A stretch of 64,000 nucleotides of DNA, taken from CAIMZW01 sp037133095. Lineage in GTDB: Bacteria; Actinomycetota; Actinomycetes; Nanopelagicales; Nanopelagicaceae. The stretch is from the NCBI GenBank assembly GCA_037133095.1, contig JBAXOT010000003.1:40942-104941 (forward strand), read 5' to 3'. The number at the start of each line of letters is the position of its first letter. Position 1 is the stretch's first letter. Made by a program: the position numbers and the translations under genes. Under the pieces are notes generated by a model. The model did no database searches, was not told the DNA's origin, and saw nothing but the letters and a program-made list of their open reading frames with translations. Below, piece by piece: positions 40,487 to 49,282 of this stretch.

Positions 40487-42271
40487 ATGGATCAATTCTC
40501 CGTTGCCTCAATAGTGCCTCCGGCTACTGCAGGAAACCTCACAAATTTAATTGCTGAACGAGCCTGGTTTGAACCAGAGCGCATTGTGGTTTCTCGCCCC
40601 CTAGGCGAAGGCTGGCAACCGGTCACGGCTCGAGAATTCGATGAAGAGATTAGGGCCGTAGCCAAAGGCTTGATTGCACATGGCATCTTGATTGGCGACC
40701 GAGTGGGCATCATGGCTAAGACCCGTTACGAGTGGACGGTTTTGGATTTTGCCATCTGGTTCGCCGGAGCCGTGGTGGTTCCGATTTACGAAACTTCGAG
40801 TCCCGAACAAGTGCAATGGATTTTGAGTGACTCAGGCGTCAAAGCGATAGTTGTGGAAACACCACTGCTCCATGAGCTGGTTACTCCAGTGTTGACCCCT
40901 ACCTGTGCCAAAATCTGGACGATAACGGAAAATGCCCTTTCCTCATTAATTGAGGATGGAAAGAACGTTTCGGATGACGAAATTAATCATCGTCGCTCAT
41001 CGCTCTTTCCCGACACCTTGGCGACACTGATTTATACGTCAGGAACTACGGGCAAGCCAAAGGGAGTGTCACTCACCCATGGCAACTTTCTTGCTGAATG
41101 CGGCAACGTTGTTAACGGGGCGAGCGATCTATTTCTCAAACCAGGCGGATCAACGCTGCTCTTTTTGCCCGTCGCACATGTCTTCGGTCGAATGGTGCAG
41201 ATTGGCGCAATAAATGCTGGGCTGCACCTCGCCCACTGTGGCGATATTTCGCGCCTACCTGCCGACCTCAACTCCTTTAAACCAACATTTGTTCTGGCCG
41301 TCCCCCGAATATTTGAAAAAATATACAACGGCGCCGAGGCCAGGGCTGAGGCCGCTGGTAAAGGAAAGATTTTTCGAAAGGCCGCGCTAGTTGCCGAGCA
41401 TTACAGCCAAGGGCTGGACACAAAGAAGATCTCACTCGGCCTTCGATTGCAACATACGCTCTTTGACAAGTTGGTTTACGTAAAGATCCGCGAGGCAATG
41501 GGTGGTCGCGTCGAAGCCGCTATATCTGGTGGTGCGCCCCTTGGTAGTCGCCTCGGACATTTTTATCGCGGTGCTGGTATTCGAGTTCTTGAAGGTTATG
41601 GCTTAACGGAAACGACCGCTGGCGCCACCTTGAATCTAACCGCACAACATCGAGTTGGTTCTGTCGGCCAACCGGTGCCCGGAACTACAATCAAACTGGG
41701 CGAAGATGGCGAGGTTTTGATTAAAGGTGCAATTGTGATGCGCGGCTATTGGCAAAACGACGGCGCAAATCAGGAAGCTTTTACAGAGGATGGATTCTTC
41801 CGAACGGGCGACCTTGGTTCTATTGATGAAGATGGCTATCTCTTCATCGTGGGTCGCAAGAAAGAGCTCATTGTTACTTCGGGTGGTAAGAACGTTGCCC
41901 CTGCCGTCTTAGAAGATCGACTTCGGGCACATCCTCTGGTCAGCCAGTGCATGGTGGTTGGCGACAACAAGCCATATATCGCGGCCCTCGTCACTCTAGA
42001 TTCGGACGCAGTAAAAGCCTGGGCCCTTGCAAATAAAAAGGCTGACAACACCGTTTCAGCCTTGATGCACGACACAACTCTTATCTCGGTGATCCAAACT
42101 GCGGTGGATGATGCCAACAAGGCAGTCAGTCGTGCTGAATCGATCAGGAAATTCAGTATTTTGCCAGTCGATTTCACGATTGCAGATGGTCAACTAACCG
42201 CGAAATTGTCAGTCAAACGCCACGTTGTCAACCAACAATTCGCCCATGAGATTGCAGCCCTCTTCGAGTAA
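40487..42271 (+). CDS. Long-chain acyl-CoA synthetase (FadD15-like)
   Basis: A 594-residue ANL-superfamily ligase that activates fatty acids as acyl-AMP and transfers them to CoA. Motifs: P-loop LIYTSGTTGKPKGVSLTH (about residues 180-197), A5-like LEGYGLTETTAGATLN, GEVLIKGAIVMRGYW, and A7/A8 FRTGDLGSIDEDGYLFIVGRKKELIVTSGGKNV with the hinge. Catalytic Lys is expected near AKLSVKRHVV at the end. It is placed as in other actinobacteria between the SRPBCC and pimB genes. Leaderless start (TAGCGT-N6-ATG). The kinase gene follows by 9 bp. Confidence 0.93.
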   Translation: MDQFSVASIVPPATAGNLTNLIAERAWFEPERIVVSRPLGEGWQPVTAREFDEEIRAVAKGLIAHGILIGDRVGIMAKTRYEWTVLDFAIWFAGAVVVPIYETSSPEQVQWILSDSGVKAIVVETPLLHELVTPVLTPTCAKIWTITENALSSLIEDGKNVSDDEINHRRSSLFPDTLATLIYTSGTTGKPKGVSLTHGNFLAECGNVVNGASDLFLKPGGSTLLFLPVAHVFGRMVQIGAINAGLHLAHCGDISRLPADLNSFKPTFVLAVPRIFEKIYNGAEARAEAAGKGKIFRKAALVAEHYSQGLDTKKISLGLRLQHTLFDKLVYVKIREAMGGRVEAAISGGAPLGSRLGHFYRGAGIRVLEGYGLTETTAGATLNLTAQHRVGSVGQPVPGTTIKLGEDGEVLIKGAIVMRGYWQNDGANQEAFTEDGFFRTGDLGSIDEDGYLFIVGRKKELIVTSGGKNVAPAVLEDRLRAHPLVSQCMVVGDNKPYIAALVTLDSDAVKAWALANKKADNTVSALMHDTTLISVIQTAVDDANKAVSRAESIRKFSILPVDFTIADGQLTAKLSVKRHVVNQQFAHEIAALFE

Positions 42272-42280
42272 TCAATCAAG

Positions 42281-42874
42281 ATGAGTGCGGAGATTTCAGC
42301 AGAGCGCCTGCGCATTGCTCGCGAGCTTCATGACGGAATTGCCCAAGAGATTGCGGCTACTGGCTATCGAATCGACGAAGTGATTGGTCGAGAGAATGTA
42401 CCTTTGGAAGTTCGAAGCGATCTCCGATCCATACGAGCACAAATTTCTGAAGTTTCTGAATCAATCAGAGATCAAATTTTTCTGCTTCGAGGTTTGCCCG
42501 CTCGTTCTTTCCCAGAGGCAGTGGCGTCACTCGTGGAGACTCACACTCAGAATCAAGAGGTTGAGTGCACACTAGAGATCGATGAATACGACCCTGGCTC
42601 TTTTCGCTTTGAACTACTGAAAATTATTCAAGAATGCGTTATCAATAGCCTTCGACATTCTCACGCCACTGCTTTAACAATTAGTTTCCAGCAAGGGGTT
42701 CTCAATCTGAGCGACAATGGGGTTGGGTTTCAAGAAAGCACTGAGGTCAGATTCGGGCTCCTGGGACTACAGGAACGGGTAGCCGGCATTGGTGCGAGCT
42801 TGGAGATACATACCTCTTCCGAGGGAACTCGTATTGTGGTTCGCCTTGCGACTGCAAGAAATACTTCGCGATGA
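42281..42874 (+). CDS. Sensor-domain-less NarL-type histidine kinase
   Basis: A 197-residue histidine kinase made only of a HisKA_3 dimerisation/phosphoacceptor part (RIARELHDGIAQEIAATGYRI; the phosphorylated His is in LHDG, residue about 15) and a HATPase_c domain (ECVINSLRHSHATALTI, LSDNGVGFQE, FGLLGLQERVAGIGASLEI). It has no membrane or sensory domain, so the signal must come from a cytosolic partner or from the neighbouring enzymes. It overlaps its response regulator by 4 nt and follows the acyl-CoA ligase by 9 bp. Confidence 0.9.
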   Translation: MSAEISAERLRIARELHDGIAQEIAATGYRIDEVIGRENVPLEVRSDLRSIRAQISEVSESIRDQIFLLRGLPARSFPEAVASLVETHTQNQEVECTLEIDEYDPGSFRFELLKIIQECVINSLRHSHATALTISFQQGVLNLSDNGVGFQESTEVRFGLLGLQERVAGIGASLEIHTSSEGTRIVVRLATARNTSR

Positions 42875-43482
42875 AGCGATATTCCACACTTCTGGTCGAT
42901 GATCACATTTTAATCCTGGATGGCTTGAAGGCGGCGCTCGATAAAAGTGAATTTGAGGTTGTGGCGCAGGCGCATTCGCTGGCCCATGCTCGAGCACTTG
43001 TGCATCATTACAAACCGGAGGTAGTTATTCTTGATTTTCACCTACCTGATGGTCTGGGAATCGATCTGATCGCCCCTCGTTCCGTCGCAGTGTCGACTAT
43101 TTTCATAGTCTTGACCATGAGCGAGGATGCATCAGAGTTGGAACTAGCCCGCCAAGCCGGCGCCTCAGCATTCATAATAAAAAGTTCGCCGGTATCGGAA
43201 CTGATGAATGTAGCGCGGTACGCTTTGAAAAATCCCGCCGAGTTCCAATCACCTCTTGGCATTACACGTTCCCCGGAGCCGCAATATTTTCTTACAGAGC
43301 GAGAGCAACAGGTACTGAAAATCTTGCCCAGTGGATTGACCGTTAAAGAGATTGCCTCACTGATGTTTATCTCGCAAGCCACCATCAAGAGCCACCTGGC
43401 AAATATTTATCGAAAGTTGTCCGTCGCAAACAGGACACAAGCGATCGACAAAGCACTGAAGGAGAAGTTAATCTCCCTTTAG
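42871..43482 (+). CDS. NarL/LuxR-type response regulator
   Basis: A 203-residue response regulator: receiver domain (TLLVDDHILILDGLKAAL, phosphoacceptor Asp in VVILDFHLPDGLGI, switch Lys in FIIKSSP) and C-terminal LuxR helix-turn-helix (LTEREQQVLKILPSGLTVKEIASLMFISQATIKSHLANIYRKL, about residues 138-180). It pairs with the kinase just upstream (ATGA overlap). Its 3' end overlaps the convergent glycosyltransferase gene by 15 bp. Targets are unknown; position in the envelope lipid block suggests control of lipid metabolism. Confidence 0.93.
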   Translation: MKRYSTLLVDDHILILDGLKAALDKSEFEVVAQAHSLAHARALVHHYKPEVVILDFHLPDGLGIDLIAPRSVAVSTIFIVLTMSEDASELELARQAGASAFIIKSSPVSELMNVARYALKNPAEFQSPLGITRSPEPQYFLTEREQQVLKILPSGLTVKEIASLMFISQATIKSHLANIYRKLSVANRTQAIDKALKEKLISL

Positions 43483-44628
43483 CACCTGTGCGAATCTTGC
43501 CCCCCACAAATCCCAATCCCATTCTTTTTCAATCCATGCCCTACCAGCGATACCCATCCGGGAACTGAGTTCGAGGTTTGAAAGCAGCTTTATCGCTGCG
43601 CTGGCGATTTGGGGGACATCAGTTCCATCCACGGCAAAGCCAGTGACGCCTTCGATAATCGCATCTGGAGCCCCGCCAGAGTTTCCCGCGATAACCGGCA
43701 ATCCGCACGCGCTTGCTTCGAGATAAACAATGCCTAGGCCTTCAACCTCAAGTCCAAAAAAACGAGAGCGTGATGGCATAGCGAAGACGTCTCCTAAACG
43801 AAAGTAGGCCGGCAGTTCCGGGTAGGTAAGACGACCGACGAAGAGCACTGAGGTGGAAAGGTTGTGTTTTGCCACAAGTTTTTCAAGTTCCCTTTTGTAC
43901 GGACCAGTACCAATAAAGAGTAAGACGGCATTTGGTACTTCACGCAAAATTGCTGGCATTGCTTCAATCAATCGATCCTGCCCTTTACGATGCACAAGTC
44001 GACCAACAGAAATCAAAACTCGCTTGCCCTGGAGTTGGAATTGATCCACCAGCTCTGAAGATCTTTCGCCAGGTGTGAAATGGTGGATATCGATGCCAGG
44101 TGCAATCTGGATGAGCTGAACTTTCGGACCAAGGGCCGGGCGCATTGCCCGTTTGGTGAATTCGCCGAGGTAGGTGACCACATCAAGCGAATTCCCAATA
44201 TGACGCACCACCAATGAGAAGGGAAAGAGTTTGCTCCACCAAACTTCATGGCCGTGGCTGAGCGAGATGATCCGACTCGCGCCACGGCGGCGTAAGTAAG
44301 GGGCCATCCATGCCAGCGGCGTTGCCGCGCCAAACCAGACCACCTCGGCTCGATGCTGTTGCATCACGCGGGCCACGGCGCGGTTCACTCTCGGCGTCGG
44401 AAGGAGCACTTTGGCCGAGTCTCGATACACGATAACACCCAACCTTGCGAGCAATTGTTCATCAAATGCCATATCACCTGATTGCGAAGAGGTGTAGACC
44501 ACGATCTCGCTCCGGGGCAACTGTTCGATGAGACCCAAAATAAATGTTTCAATGCCACCGGCTCTTGGACCCAAGTCATTCGTGACCAGCAGGATCGACC
44601 TGGCCTCAGATTCTTCGGGCGCCGACAT
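43468..44628 (-). CDS. GT4 glycosyltransferase, PimB-like mannosyltransferase
   Basis: A 386-residue GT-B retaining glycosyltransferase of family GT4: N-terminal LLVTNDLGPRAGGIETFILGL, C-terminal-domain LISVGRLVHRKGQDRLIEAMP, and the nucleotide-sugar site GLEVEGLGIVYLEASACGLPVIAGNSGG with its EGLGxxxLEA motif. In actinobacteria the gene beside the fadD15 ligase and an NlpC/P60 gene is PimB, which adds the second mannose to phosphatidylinositol mannoside; the assignment here rests on sequence type plus synteny. Its start overlaps the end of the upstream NlpC gene by 23 nt. Confidence 0.87.
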   Translation of the reverse strand: MSAPEESEARSILLVTNDLGPRAGGIETFILGLIEQLPRSEIVVYTSSQSGDMAFDEQLLARLGVIVYRDSAKVLLPTPRVNRAVARVMQQHRAEVVWFGAATPLAWMAPYLRRRGASRIISLSHGHEVWWSKLFPFSLVVRHIGNSLDVVTYLGEFTKRAMRPALGPKVQLIQIAPGIDIHHFTPGERSSELVDQFQLQGKRVLISVGRLVHRKGQDRLIEAMPAILREVPNAVLLFIGTGPYKRELEKLVAKHNLSTSVLFVGRLTYPELPAYFRLGDVFAMPSRSRFFGLEVEGLGIVYLEASACGLPVIAGNSGGAPDAIIEGVTGFAVDGTDVPQIASAAIKLLSNLELSSRMGIAGRAWIEKEWDWDLWGARFAQVLKGD

Positions 44629-45619
44629 AACTCAAATATCCGAATCGAGAACCAAAACTCTCTACCTTGACGCGCGCACCTGGGTGAGGCGCATTCACCA
44701 TGCGTCCGCCCCCTAAGTAGATCCCAACGTGCGAGATCGGTCGCCCAAAGAAAACTAAATCGCCGGGGCGAAGTTGTTGGTTCGGTACATATCGTCCGTA
44801 GCCAAATTGGGCTGCGGCGGAATGAGGCAGCGATACCCCGGCGGCGCCAAATGCCCGCATAGTTAAACCGGAGCAATCCCAATAGATTGGACCGGCGGCC
44901 CCAAAAACATAAAAATCTCCCATTTGCTTAATGGCGAATTTCAAGGCGACCGCTCCCCTACCAGAGCCTAAAATCGCTTTCTGGGCCAAACCTAAAGACT
45001 TTTTATGGTCCGAATTTTCTTGCGCTGCGATCAAAGCAGCCAAGCGCTTTCGTTCGGTGGCATTTAATTTATCCAAAATTTTCTGGGCATCGGCCAATCG
45101 CGCCTGCGCTGCTGCTTTCTGTGCTTGAAAGCGAGCCTGCGCTTTCCGAACCAGGGCGAGTTTGTCGTTGACGGTGAGTGAGGTGGCATCCAATCGTTGT
45201 TTCGCAACCGAAAACTGGCGCAGTTGAATCGCCTTTCTCCGCGTTATCGAATCCAAAGACCCAGCGGAAGAGAGATAGAGCGAAGGGTTGGCCGAGAAAA
45301 GTAATTCCAGACTCTGGCTCAACCCACCATTCTTGTATTGCTCGGCCGCAAGAGCACCCAAAGATTTGCGCAAGGACGCTACGGTGGCGCCTTGCACATT
45401 GGCTTGTGCCTTGACCGAATCAAGAGTCCGATTCAAAGAATCTAGTTCGACCTGGGCTTGCTGAGCAGCCTCCCCCGCGCTGGCTGCCTGCTCTTGCAAA
45501 GAACGGACCTGGGCGCGAATGGCATTGAGATTAGGTGCCGCAACAGCCAAGGGGGCAAGGCATACGAGTGAAAGAAGAGAAGTCAGCACCGAAATACTCA
45601 GGCGACCCATGGACTTCAT
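44606..45619 (-). CDS. Secreted NlpC/P60 (C40) peptidoglycan endopeptidase
   Basis: A 337-residue exported hydrolase: signal peptide (SISVLTSLLSLVCLAPLAVAA), a long coiled-coil (about residues 30-200, LRAQVRSLQEQAASAGEAAQQ-type heptads and an Ala/Lys/Gln-rich helix), and a C-terminal NlpC/P60 domain with catalytic Cys in YWDCSGLTMRAFG, His in ISHVGIYLGGG and a third polar residue in NAPHPG. It resembles RipA-type enzymes that cut stem peptides during division. ATG 45619 fits TAGCCT (45631-45626, minus strand) six bases upstream. The next gene, pimB-like, overlaps its end. Confidence 0.93.
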   Translation of the reverse strand: MKSMGRLSISVLTSLLSLVCLAPLAVAAPNLNAIRAQVRSLQEQAASAGEAAQQAQVELDSLNRTLDSVKAQANVQGATVASLRKSLGALAAEQYKNGGLSQSLELLFSANPSLYLSSAGSLDSITRRKAIQLRQFSVAKQRLDATSLTVNDKLALVRKAQARFQAQKAAAQARLADAQKILDKLNATERKRLAALIAAQENSDHKKSLGLAQKAILGSGRGAVALKFAIKQMGDFYVFGAAGPIYWDCSGLTMRAFGAAGVSLPHSAAAQFGYGRYVPNQQLRPGDLVFFGRPISHVGIYLGGGRMVNAPHPGARVKVESFGSRFGYLSYVGARRI

Positions 45620-45682
45620 CAAATAAGGCTAACCAGTCCGCACGCTGAACATCAAGCCAAGAGACCCGGGCGAGCGGGTGAT

Positions 45683-45856
45683 TTACTGCGCAAAACGAAG
45701 CGGTGGCACCATACCGTGCTCGGCAAGTGCCAGAAGTGCGCGCTCTTCCGTGGTCGTAATCTCCGCCGGGGTCACAGAGGGAGCGAAAAGTACCGAGATG
45801 ACGCAATCAGAGCAGGCGATATCGCGCATGATGCAGGTATCACAGTTAATGATCAT
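45683..45856 (-). CDS. 57-residue four-cysteine protein
   Basis: A short frame of 57 residues with two CxxC pairs, CDTC (residues 5-8) and CSDC (15-18), in an N-terminal MIINCDTCIMRDIACSDC core, and a C-terminal helix ending ALLALAEHGMVPPLRF. The spacing suits a small zinc or Fe-S site. Similar small proteins follow or precede NlpC genes in other actinobacteria, as I recall; I know no function. TAATAT (45868-45863, minus strand) lies exactly six bases before the ATG, which supports expression and the start. It lies upstream of the NlpC gene on the same strand. Confidence 0.75.
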   Translation of the reverse strand: MIINCDTCIMRDIACSDCVISVLFAPSVTPAEITTTEERALLALAEHGMVPPLRFAQ

Positions 45857-45862
45857 ATGTAG

Positions 45863-45896
45863 ATATTAGAAAGCACCACTGACAATCCTTTACCGT
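45863..45896. promoter_or_regulatory. Divergent leaderless promoters, Cys protein and RibD-like gene
   Basis: TAATAT (45868-45863, minus strand) and TACCGT (45891-45896, plus strand) are each six bases from the ATG codons at 45856 and 45903. The entire 46-bp gap is promoter; there is no ribosome-binding site on either side. Confidence 0.6.
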
Positions 45897-45902
45897 TGGC
45901 CC

Positions 45903-46442
45903 ATGTTTACCAACAAGCCTGGATCAGAGAGATGGGTGCGAGCCAATTTGGTGCTAGGAATGGATGGCGCGACTACCAAAAATGGCTCCTCGAAGGGGCT
46001 GAGCTCCAGGACCGATCGAGCGCGGTTCCATGAAATTCGAAGTATGGCGGATTTAATTCTCATTGGTGGCCAGACGGCACGAAGCGAACCTTACGAAAGT
46101 ACTCCAGTTCCACTGATTGTTATTAGCCGCTCGCCATCAGCGCCACATCGAGCGAGCGCTAATCCAATGTCCCGGACCTTAGATATCGAACCCGCGCACC
46201 TGATAACAACTCTTGATCGCGAAAAATATCCCCGAATCTTGGTTGAAGGTGGCTACGCGTTAATGCACGCTCTGTTACTAGATAGAGCGCTTGACGGTAT
46301 TTACCTCACGCTCGCTGAGGTGCTCGGCGATTCCACTCGTATCGATCTCGACATTCTTCTTTCTGATATCGCATCGGCAGGCCTACTCGAAAAAAGCCGC
46401 GAAGAGGTCAACGGTGACAGTTTTCTACTTTTTACTCGCTAA
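45903..46442 (+). CDS. RibD C-terminal/dihydrofolate reductase-fold protein
   Basis: A 179-residue protein with the RibD_C (pyrimidine reductase) fold: WVRANLVLGMDGATTKNGSSKGLSSRTDRARFHEIRSMADLILIGGQTARSEPY at the N-terminus (the substrate/NADPH region) and RILVEGGYALMHALL (glycine-rich EGG loop) near residue 120. Family members reduce riboflavin precursors or other pyrimidines with NADPH; no riboflavin genes are adjacent, so the substrate is open. Leaderless start. Its stop overlaps that of the convergent EamA gene by 4 nt. Confidence 0.87.
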   Translation: MFTNKPGSERWVRANLVLGMDGATTKNGSSKGLSSRTDRARFHEIRSMADLILIGGQTARSEPYESTPVPLIVISRSPSAPHRASANPMSRTLDIEPAHLITTLDREKYPRILVEGGYALMHALLLDRALDGIYLTLAEVLGDSTRIDLDILLSDIASAGLLEKSREEVNGDSFLLFTR

Positions 46443-47278
46443 GAGAGCGAGATAAGTGCAACTCCCGCCACGGCTAAGAGAATTCCCGTGTACTGCACTT
46501 TATGTAAACGCTCATGCAGAAACCTAAAAGCCAATAACGCAGTAACAATGGGAAAGAGCGAACCCAGAACCATGGCAATGGAGACCAATCCTTTTGTCGT
46601 CGCCACTCCCAATAAATCATTGGCAAGAAAATCAGAAATTCCAATGGCCGCCAGAGTAGGCAAATCTTTTCGAACAAATCCTCCAATAGTTCGAAATCGG
46701 AATGCAACCAGCAAGCAGATAGAAACTGTGAAGAATCGCATCGAGGTCATTGTCAGTAAAGCGCTGGTCTTTGATCCCATGGCCATAAAGGTCAACGCCG
46801 TACCAAATCCGACAGCGGCCACCAATCCGAGTGCTAAGGGTTTAAGCGGCAAGCCGGCTGCGATTTCCGGACCACTGCAACAAAAAGCCCCGACAAGAGC
46901 AATCGCCATGCCGATGAACTGAATACTTCGAGGACGTTCGCCATGCATAAATGCCACAGTGAGCGGAATGATGGCGCTCAGGGTACTTATCGGTGAAACC
47001 ACTCCCATTCGCCCTGTGGAGAGTCCAGCATAAAAGGCGGTCAACCCAATGAAACCAGCAATCCCGGCGCAGAACGCAGGCAAGAAATAGCCACTCCAAT
47101 GGAGATTAGGTGCTTTCCAACCTCCGGAAATCACAATCAATATTGTGCCGAAGAGCAATCCAATAGCTTGGGAGCTACCTGTAACTGCAAGCGCCTTGTA
47201 CCTTTTGGAGAGATTGCCGCCAAGAAAATCAGCGCTTCCCCAGAGCACACTGGAGAGCAGAGCAAGAAGGGAAGCCAC
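46439..47278 (-). CDS. EamA/DMT-family transporter
   Basis: A 279-residue membrane protein with about ten helices in two EamA repeats; each repeat shows the family pattern (ALLSSVLWGSADFLGGNLSKRY at the start, LGVATTKGLVSIAMVLGSLFPIVTALLAF in the second half). Members export amino acids, metabolites or drugs; the substrate is unknown. The start is GTG with TAGCCT (47290-47285, minus strand) six bases upstream, so the mRNA should be leaderless. Convergent with the RibD-like gene. Confidence 0.88.
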   Translation of the reverse strand: MASLLALLSSVLWGSADFLGGNLSKRYKALAVTGSSQAIGLLFGTILIVISGGWKAPNLHWSGYFLPAFCAGIAGFIGLTAFYAGLSTGRMGVVSPISTLSAIIPLTVAFMHGERPRSIQFIGMAIALVGAFCCSGPEIAAGLPLKPLALGLVAAVGFGTALTFMAMGSKTSALLTMTSMRFFTVSICLLVAFRFRTIGGFVRKDLPTLAAIGISDFLANDLLGVATTKGLVSIAMVLGSLFPIVTALLAFRFLHERLHKVQYTGILLAVAGVALISLS

Positions 47279-47345
47279 TCAAGAAGGCTACACGCTGCCC
47301 TCGCGCCTGCCCGCATTAGGCCGCCGGGCTTATTACTCTTTGTAG

Positions 47346-47915
47346 ATGAACACCTCTTCCCCCCATTCTCAGCTCTCGACTGAGAAATTTGAGAGCGTGG
47401 TGGCGCAGATCCGGGCCATAAGAGTTCGCAATGAAATTGATATTGAAGAAGTCCCAGCCCCGCAAAAGTTGGCGCCCTTTGCCATTGCGCTCAATGCAGA
47501 GGTTGATGGCGACCTCGCAACCGGAAAATTCGTCTTGCTTCACGACCCAAGAGGTCAAGATGGTTGGTCCGGAAAATACAGATGCGTTACTTACGTTCGA
47601 TCGGCGATAGACACGGAGATGGTGTCGGATCCCCTTCTCGCAGATGTGGGTTGGACTTGGTTGCTCGAGTCTTTGAAGAAGCATGGTTGCGAATTCATTG
47701 CTCCTAGCGGCACCGTCACCCGAGTAGCGAGCGCCTCTTTTGGAACGCTGAACGAAAGAGATGAGGAATCTGAATTAGAAGTGCGAGCCTCGTGGACACC
47801 GATTGAGGGCGAAGAGATTGTGGACCATGTCCGGGCTTGGATTGAATTGCTCGAAATGACTTCTGGGATGGCACCGATCCCTGAAGGTGTCACTCAAATA
47901 AGTCGCTCTTCCTAG
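47346..47915 (+). CDS. DUF3000 family protein
   Basis: The 189-residue product matches the actinobacterial DUF3000 family: FESVVAQIRAIRVRNEIDIEEVPAPQKLAPFAIALNAEV near the N-terminus and the WSGKYRCVTYVRSAIDTEM and DVGWTWLLESLKKHG segments in the middle. No function is established. The gene commonly precedes the HRDC-type RNase D gene, as here. TACTCT (47334-47339) is six bases before the ATG, indicating a leaderless transcript; the EamA gene diverges from it. Confidence 0.9.
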   Translation: MNTSSPHSQLSTEKFESVVAQIRAIRVRNEIDIEEVPAPQKLAPFAIALNAEVDGDLATGKFVLLHDPRGQDGWSGKYRCVTYVRSAIDTEMVSDPLLADVGWTWLLESLKKHGCEFIAPSGTVTRVASASFGTLNERDEESELEVRASWTPIEGEEIVDHVRAWIELLEMTSGMAPIPEGVTQISRSS

Positions 47916-47919
47916 TGCG

Positions 47920-47974
47920 TACCTTTCACCATATGCAGATTGACCAGAACGCACAGCCATGCCGATTCCTTTAA
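47920..47974 (+). promoter_or_regulatory. Promoter and 13-codon upstream ORF before RNase D
   Basis: TACCTT (47920-47925) lies seven bases before an ATG at 47933 that opens a 13-codon frame (MQIDQNAQPCRFL) ending in TAA 47972-47974. The RNase D ATG (47959) is inside it in another frame. A transcript from this hexamer would start at the small ORF, leaving RNase D a 26-nt leader with no ribosome-binding site. Confidence 0.35.
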
Positions 47975-49224
47975 ACGCTCCTCGTGAGGGACTTCCGCCA
48001 CTCATTCAAACCCGAGATGAATTCGCGCGCGCTATTGGTGAATTAGCTTCCGGAACTGGACCTATCGCCATAGATGCTGAACGCGCCTCGGGCTACAGAT
48101 ACAGCCAACGCGCTTACTTAATTCAAATCCATCGCACCAAAGGCGGTTTACATCTCATCGATCCCATTGCTGTTGGCGAAACAGAACAATGGAAAGAGAT
48201 GGGTGACCTCTTTGCCAACGTGGAATGGATTATTCACGCCAGCACCCAAGACCTACCTTGTCTTCGCGAGTTGGGACTGCATCCACAATTACTTTTTGAT
48301 ACTGAACTTGGTGGTCGGATCGCCGGTTGCGAGCGAGTTGGATTAGGGCCATTGAGTGAAGCGCTGTTGGACATCTCCCTCGCAAAAGAACACAGCGCTG
48401 TTGATTGGTCTATCAGGCCGCTTCCTGACGAGTGGCTTAACTACGCAGCCCTTGACGTGGACGTCTTGATCGACCTTCGTGATGAGGTGGAAGTTTTATT
48501 AGAAAGTCAGAATAAGTTGGAGTGGGCGCAAGAGGATTTTGCCAGCATTATCTCGGCCGCTCCACCAGCGCCGCGTAAAGATCCCTGGCGGAGAACTTCC
48601 GGAATTCATCGGATTCGCGATCGTCAAACTTTGGCGCTAATCAAGGGTCTTTGGCATGCAAGGGATGACTTTGCTAAAAAGATTGATCTCTCTCCTGGCA
48701 GAATTTTCAACGACGATGCCCTTGTCGAGGCAGCCCAAAAGCGGCCAGGCAGCGCCACGGAGTTGAAAGCCTTGCTTTCGCGACGATCTCGCTCCATTGA
48801 GATACCGATTATGGATTGGTGGCAGATTTTTGGTGAAATACTCTCGGCCGACCTAGCGACTTATCCTGAATCCAGACTTCCAGCCACTGGTCTGCCGCCG
48901 GTAAAAGTCTGGCGCGAAAAGAATCCTATGGGCTATGCCCGGCTCACTCATGCTAGGGCTGGAGTGCTCGCTCTCGCCGAAGAGTTAGCCATTCCGCCGG
49001 AGAATCTCATCTCCCCTGAGTGTGTGCGCCGCGTCTGTTGGAACCCGCCGAATCTTGATAACTCGCCAGTAGCGCTCTTGGAAGGGGTACAGGCTGAATT
49101 GGCTGAGCTGGGCGCTCGGAGCTGGCAGATTCTGCGAGTAGCCCCCATCATTCGAGACGCCCTGCCACAACAGGAACCCCTAGAGATACCGGCCACGACT
49201 GCCAACAGCGAGAATGAGGAGTGA
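47959..49224 (+). CDS. rnd: Ribonuclease D-like 3'-5' exonuclease with HRDC domain
   Basis: A 421-residue protein with a DEDD exonuclease domain (about residues 25-195): IAIDAERASGYRYSQRAYLIQIH (DxE), WIIHASTQDLPCLRELG (second Asp), and LNYAALDVDVLIDLRDEV (YxxxD-type motif III). An HRDC domain follows (about 215-290, RRTSGIHRIRDRQTLALIKGLWHARDDFAKK), then a second helical region. RNase D trims tRNA and other structured RNA 3' ends. It is placed after DUF3000, the usual actinobacterial order. The ATG has no ribosome-binding site; an upstream ORF overlaps it. Confidence 0.92.
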   Translation: MPIPLNAPREGLPPLIQTRDEFARAIGELASGTGPIAIDAERASGYRYSQRAYLIQIHRTKGGLHLIDPIAVGETEQWKEMGDLFANVEWIIHASTQDLPCLRELGLHPQLLFDTELGGRIAGCERVGLGPLSEALLDISLAKEHSAVDWSIRPLPDEWLNYAALDVDVLIDLRDEVEVLLESQNKLEWAQEDFASIISAAPPAPRKDPWRRTSGIHRIRDRQTLALIKGLWHARDDFAKKIDLSPGRIFNDDALVEAAQKRPGSATELKALLSRRSRSIEIPIMDWWQIFGEILSADLATYPESRLPATGLPPVKVWREKNPMGYARLTHARAGVLALAEELAIPPENLISPECVRRVCWNPPNLDNSPVALLEGVQAELAELGARSWQILRVAPIIRDALPQQEPLEIPATTANSENEE

Positions 49225-49282
49225 TGGGAATTACGCAACACTGGAGTTGCGTAATTCAAGAGCCCACCTCTAGGCTACAAGG

